Shown: positions 5,906-7,217 of the stretch, in pieces | Numbering within the stretch: the stretch's first letter is position 1 | Layout of the letters: each line of letters begins with the position of its first letter | Source of the DNA: Hydrogenothermaceae bacterium | GTDB taxonomy: Bacteria > Aquificota > Aquificia > Aquificales > Hydrogenothermaceae | Assembly (NCBI GenBank): GCA_012961365.1 | Contig: DTZN01000087.1 | Coordinates: forward strand, 1-7,217 | Direction: 5' to 3' | DNA: 7,217 bases | The notes under the pieces: model-generated | Database searches by the model: none | Told to the model about the DNA's origin: nothing | The model's input: only the letters and a program-made list of their open reading frames with translations | Made by a program: the position numbers and the translations under genes

Positions 5906-6604
5906 ATGATATATCTAAAAGATGAAGCAATTGTTTTGCAAACAGTTCAAGTTGGAGATAAAGACCTATCTACAACTATTTATCTAAAAAATTTAGGTAA
6001 AGAAAATATTTATATAAAAGGTGGTCAAATAATAAAAAATCCATTTTTACCAGTTGTTCAAGAGTTCAACTGGTTTAAGGCAGTTTTTATAAGGTATAAA
6101 GAAAAAATATTTATAAAAGAAATAGAGCAAAGCTACAATTTAGCAGTAAAAATTTCGCAAAATTTAGATAGTTATTTCACAGCTTCCAAAATCCTTAAAA
6201 ATTTCGACAAATATACAACATTCCCAGATAAAAAAATCTTTAATCTAATGAAAAAAACATTTTATTTTTTACCATATGCAAAAAATACAGATTTGTTTTA
6301 TACAGCTTTTTTAGTTAAATACATATACTTACAAGGAATTTTTCCATCTTTTGGAAGGTGTATAAAATGTAATGCAAAAATTAATCAGCAAAATTTTGGT
6401 TGTTTTTTTATAAAAAATAAGGGAAGTTTATGTAAAAATTGTTGCAAAAGCAAAAAAACGGAACTTACATATGAAGATATAGTTTTTATCTCTAAGCTTT
6501 TTAGAGCAAAATATTCAAAATTAACAAACTTGAAATTAAACCGTAAAAATTTAAAATTTATAAATCAAAAATTTATTGATTATTTAAAATTAAATTTTCT
6601 ATAA
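5906..6604 (+). CDS. recO: DNA repair protein RecO
   Basis: The product has 232 residues, within the usual RecO range. RecO anneals SSB-coated strands and, with RecR, loads RecA on gapped DNA in the RecFOR pathway. The N-terminal part (about 1-78) fits the OB-fold, opening with DEAIVLQTVQVGDKDL, the RecO pattern of a short strand, then a turn with an acidic residue. A helical region follows. A four-cysteine zinc finger is visible: Cys152 and Cys155 in CIKC, then Cys176 and Cys179 in CKNC, with the usual Phe/Gly-rich spacer (FGCFFIKNKGSLC). RecO is poorly conserved, so the call rests on this zinc finger, the OB-like start, the length and the repair-gene neighbours. Its ATG follows the polA TAA with no spacer and only a weak purine stretch upstream, so translation probably depends on ribosomes finishing polA. 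The C-terminus is very Lys/Asn-rich. Confidence 0.87.
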   Translation: MIYLKDEAIVLQTVQVGDKDLSTTIYLKNLGKENIYIKGGQIIKNPFLPVVQEFNWFKAVFIRYKEKIFIKEIEQSYNLAVKISQNLDSYFTASKILKNFDKYTTFPDKKIFNLMKKTFYFLPYAKNTDLFYTAFLVKYIYLQGIFPSFGRCIKCNAKINQQNFGCFFIKNKGSLCKNCCKSKKTELTYEDIVFISKLFRAKYSKLTNLKLNRKNLKFINQKFIDYLKLNFL

Positions 6605-6609
6605 AGAAT

Positions 6610-7200
6610 TTATTCAAATTTTGGTAGTTTCCAATCATACATTATTGCAACAATCCTAACCATTAGAACAACTACACTACAAACAAAACTTGCAATTGCA
6701 AAGGAAAATCCAGAAAGGATTACAATATAAAAAGAAATTGCTCCAATAATAGCACATGAAGCATAAAAGTCATCTCTTAATACAGATGGAACTTTTCCAA
6801 GTAAAATATCGCTTATTATTCCTCCTCCAACTCCTGTTAATGTTGCGAGAATTATTATTCCAAAAAAAGAAACATCACTATTGTAAGCAATTATTGCCCC
6901 TGTAGTAGTAAAAGCAGAAAGACCTATAGCATCAGGTATAAGAATTATATATTTATTTTTTATATTCAATCCAAAAATCTTGTATATAATAAGAGCAAGC
7001 CATACTCCAAGTATTGCAAAAGACATATCAGATATTGATTTAAGAGCATTAGGTATTTGATTTACAAGTAAATCCCTTGTAATACCTCCCCCTAAAGCCG
7101 TCATAGTTCCTAAAACAGTTATACCTAAAAGGTCTAATTTTGCTTCAATTGCCTTTAAAGAACCTGTTATAGCAAAAGCTACTAAACCTATTATATTCAT
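6610..7200 (-). CDS. TRIC/UPF0126 family (PF03458, YadS/YicG-like) membrane protein
   Basis: There are 196 residues from the first ATG in the window. This is an integral membrane protein with about seven hydrophobic segments arranged as two similar halves. Each half carries the family's glycine motif: ALGGGITRDLL (residues 36-45) and GVGGGIISDILLGKVPSVLRDD (123-144). Pfam once labelled the family glycine transporter; bacterial and archaeal members solved structurally are trimeric TRIC-type cation (potassium) channels. The substrate here is unknown. The frame stays open past the ATG to the window edge (residues SIFEI), no Shine-Dalgarno is visible in the 17 available bases, and relatives such as E. 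coli YadS have a few more residues before the first glycine. The true start may therefore lie off-window. It converges on recO with 5 bases between the stop codons. Confidence 0.9.
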   Translation of the reverse strand: MNIIGLVAFAITGSLKAIEAKLDLLGITVLGTMTALGGGITRDLLVNQIPNALKSISDMSFAILGVWLALIIYKIFGLNIKNKYIILIPDAIGLSAFTTTGAIIAYNSDVSFFGIIILATLTGVGGGIISDILLGKVPSVLRDDFYASCAIIGAISFYIVILSGFSFAIASFVCSVVVLMVRIVAIMYDWKLPKFE

Positions 7201-7217
7201 AATTTCAAAGATACTAA

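Noticed and set aside
1..7217. CRISPR array, tRNA or rRNA
   Set aside because: No regularly spaced direct repeats and no G+C-rich cloverleaf or ribosomal signatures were seen on either strand.

Overview
The window is very A+T-rich DNA (by eye roughly 70% A+T) with tightly packed genes on one strand. It most resembles a thermophilic member of the Aquificota, probably Hydrogenothermaceae (Sulfurihydrogenibium-like). The best clue is a DNA polymerase I that begins directly with the 3'-5' exonuclease domain and has no 5' nuclease domain, the short form known from Aquifex. Its first residues also resemble the Aquifex enzyme as I remember it. The genus is an inference.

Layout. Bases 1 to about 1117 are the right part of an IS200/IS605-type (or tnpB-only) element. 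It holds the C-terminal 365 codons of a TnpB RNA-guided nuclease whose start lies before the window, then a right end rich in hairpins. Four consecutive stem-loops between about 988 and 1109 overlap the end of tnpB and look like its omega (reRNA) guide RNA. The element ends about 19 bases before the next gene. From 1137 to 6604 there is a probable four-gene plus-strand operon: mutS2, a nicotinamidase (pncA), polA and recO. Gaps are small: 90 bases between mutS2 and pncA, a TTGA overlap between pncA and polA (which starts with TTG), and no bases between polA and recO. A convergent minus-strand gene for a TRIC/UPF0126-family (PF03458) membrane protein fills 6610 to about 7200; its true start may lie just beyond the window.

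How the genes fit together. Three of the four operon genes act in DNA maintenance: MutS2 (branched-DNA or recombination control, or rescue of collided ribosomes), PolA (gap-filling synthesis with proofreading) and RecO (loading RecA on gapped DNA). The nicotinamidase feeds NAD salvage and has no obvious mechanistic tie to the others. The TnpB element lies where the promoter or leader of mutS2 would be expected, so operon transcription may come from the element or read through it.

Most worth a second look: a TnpB whose RuvC-II glutamate and zinc ribbon are missing but which has a candidate replacement glutamate; the multi-hairpin RNA read in the same bases as the TnpB tail; a predicted guide matching the mutS2 leader; and a MutS2 Smr domain without its LDxR motif. 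I found no CRISPR array, tRNA or rRNA. The protein-coding part belongs to known families; the less ordinary biology is in the TnpB/omega-RNA end and its junction with mutS2.
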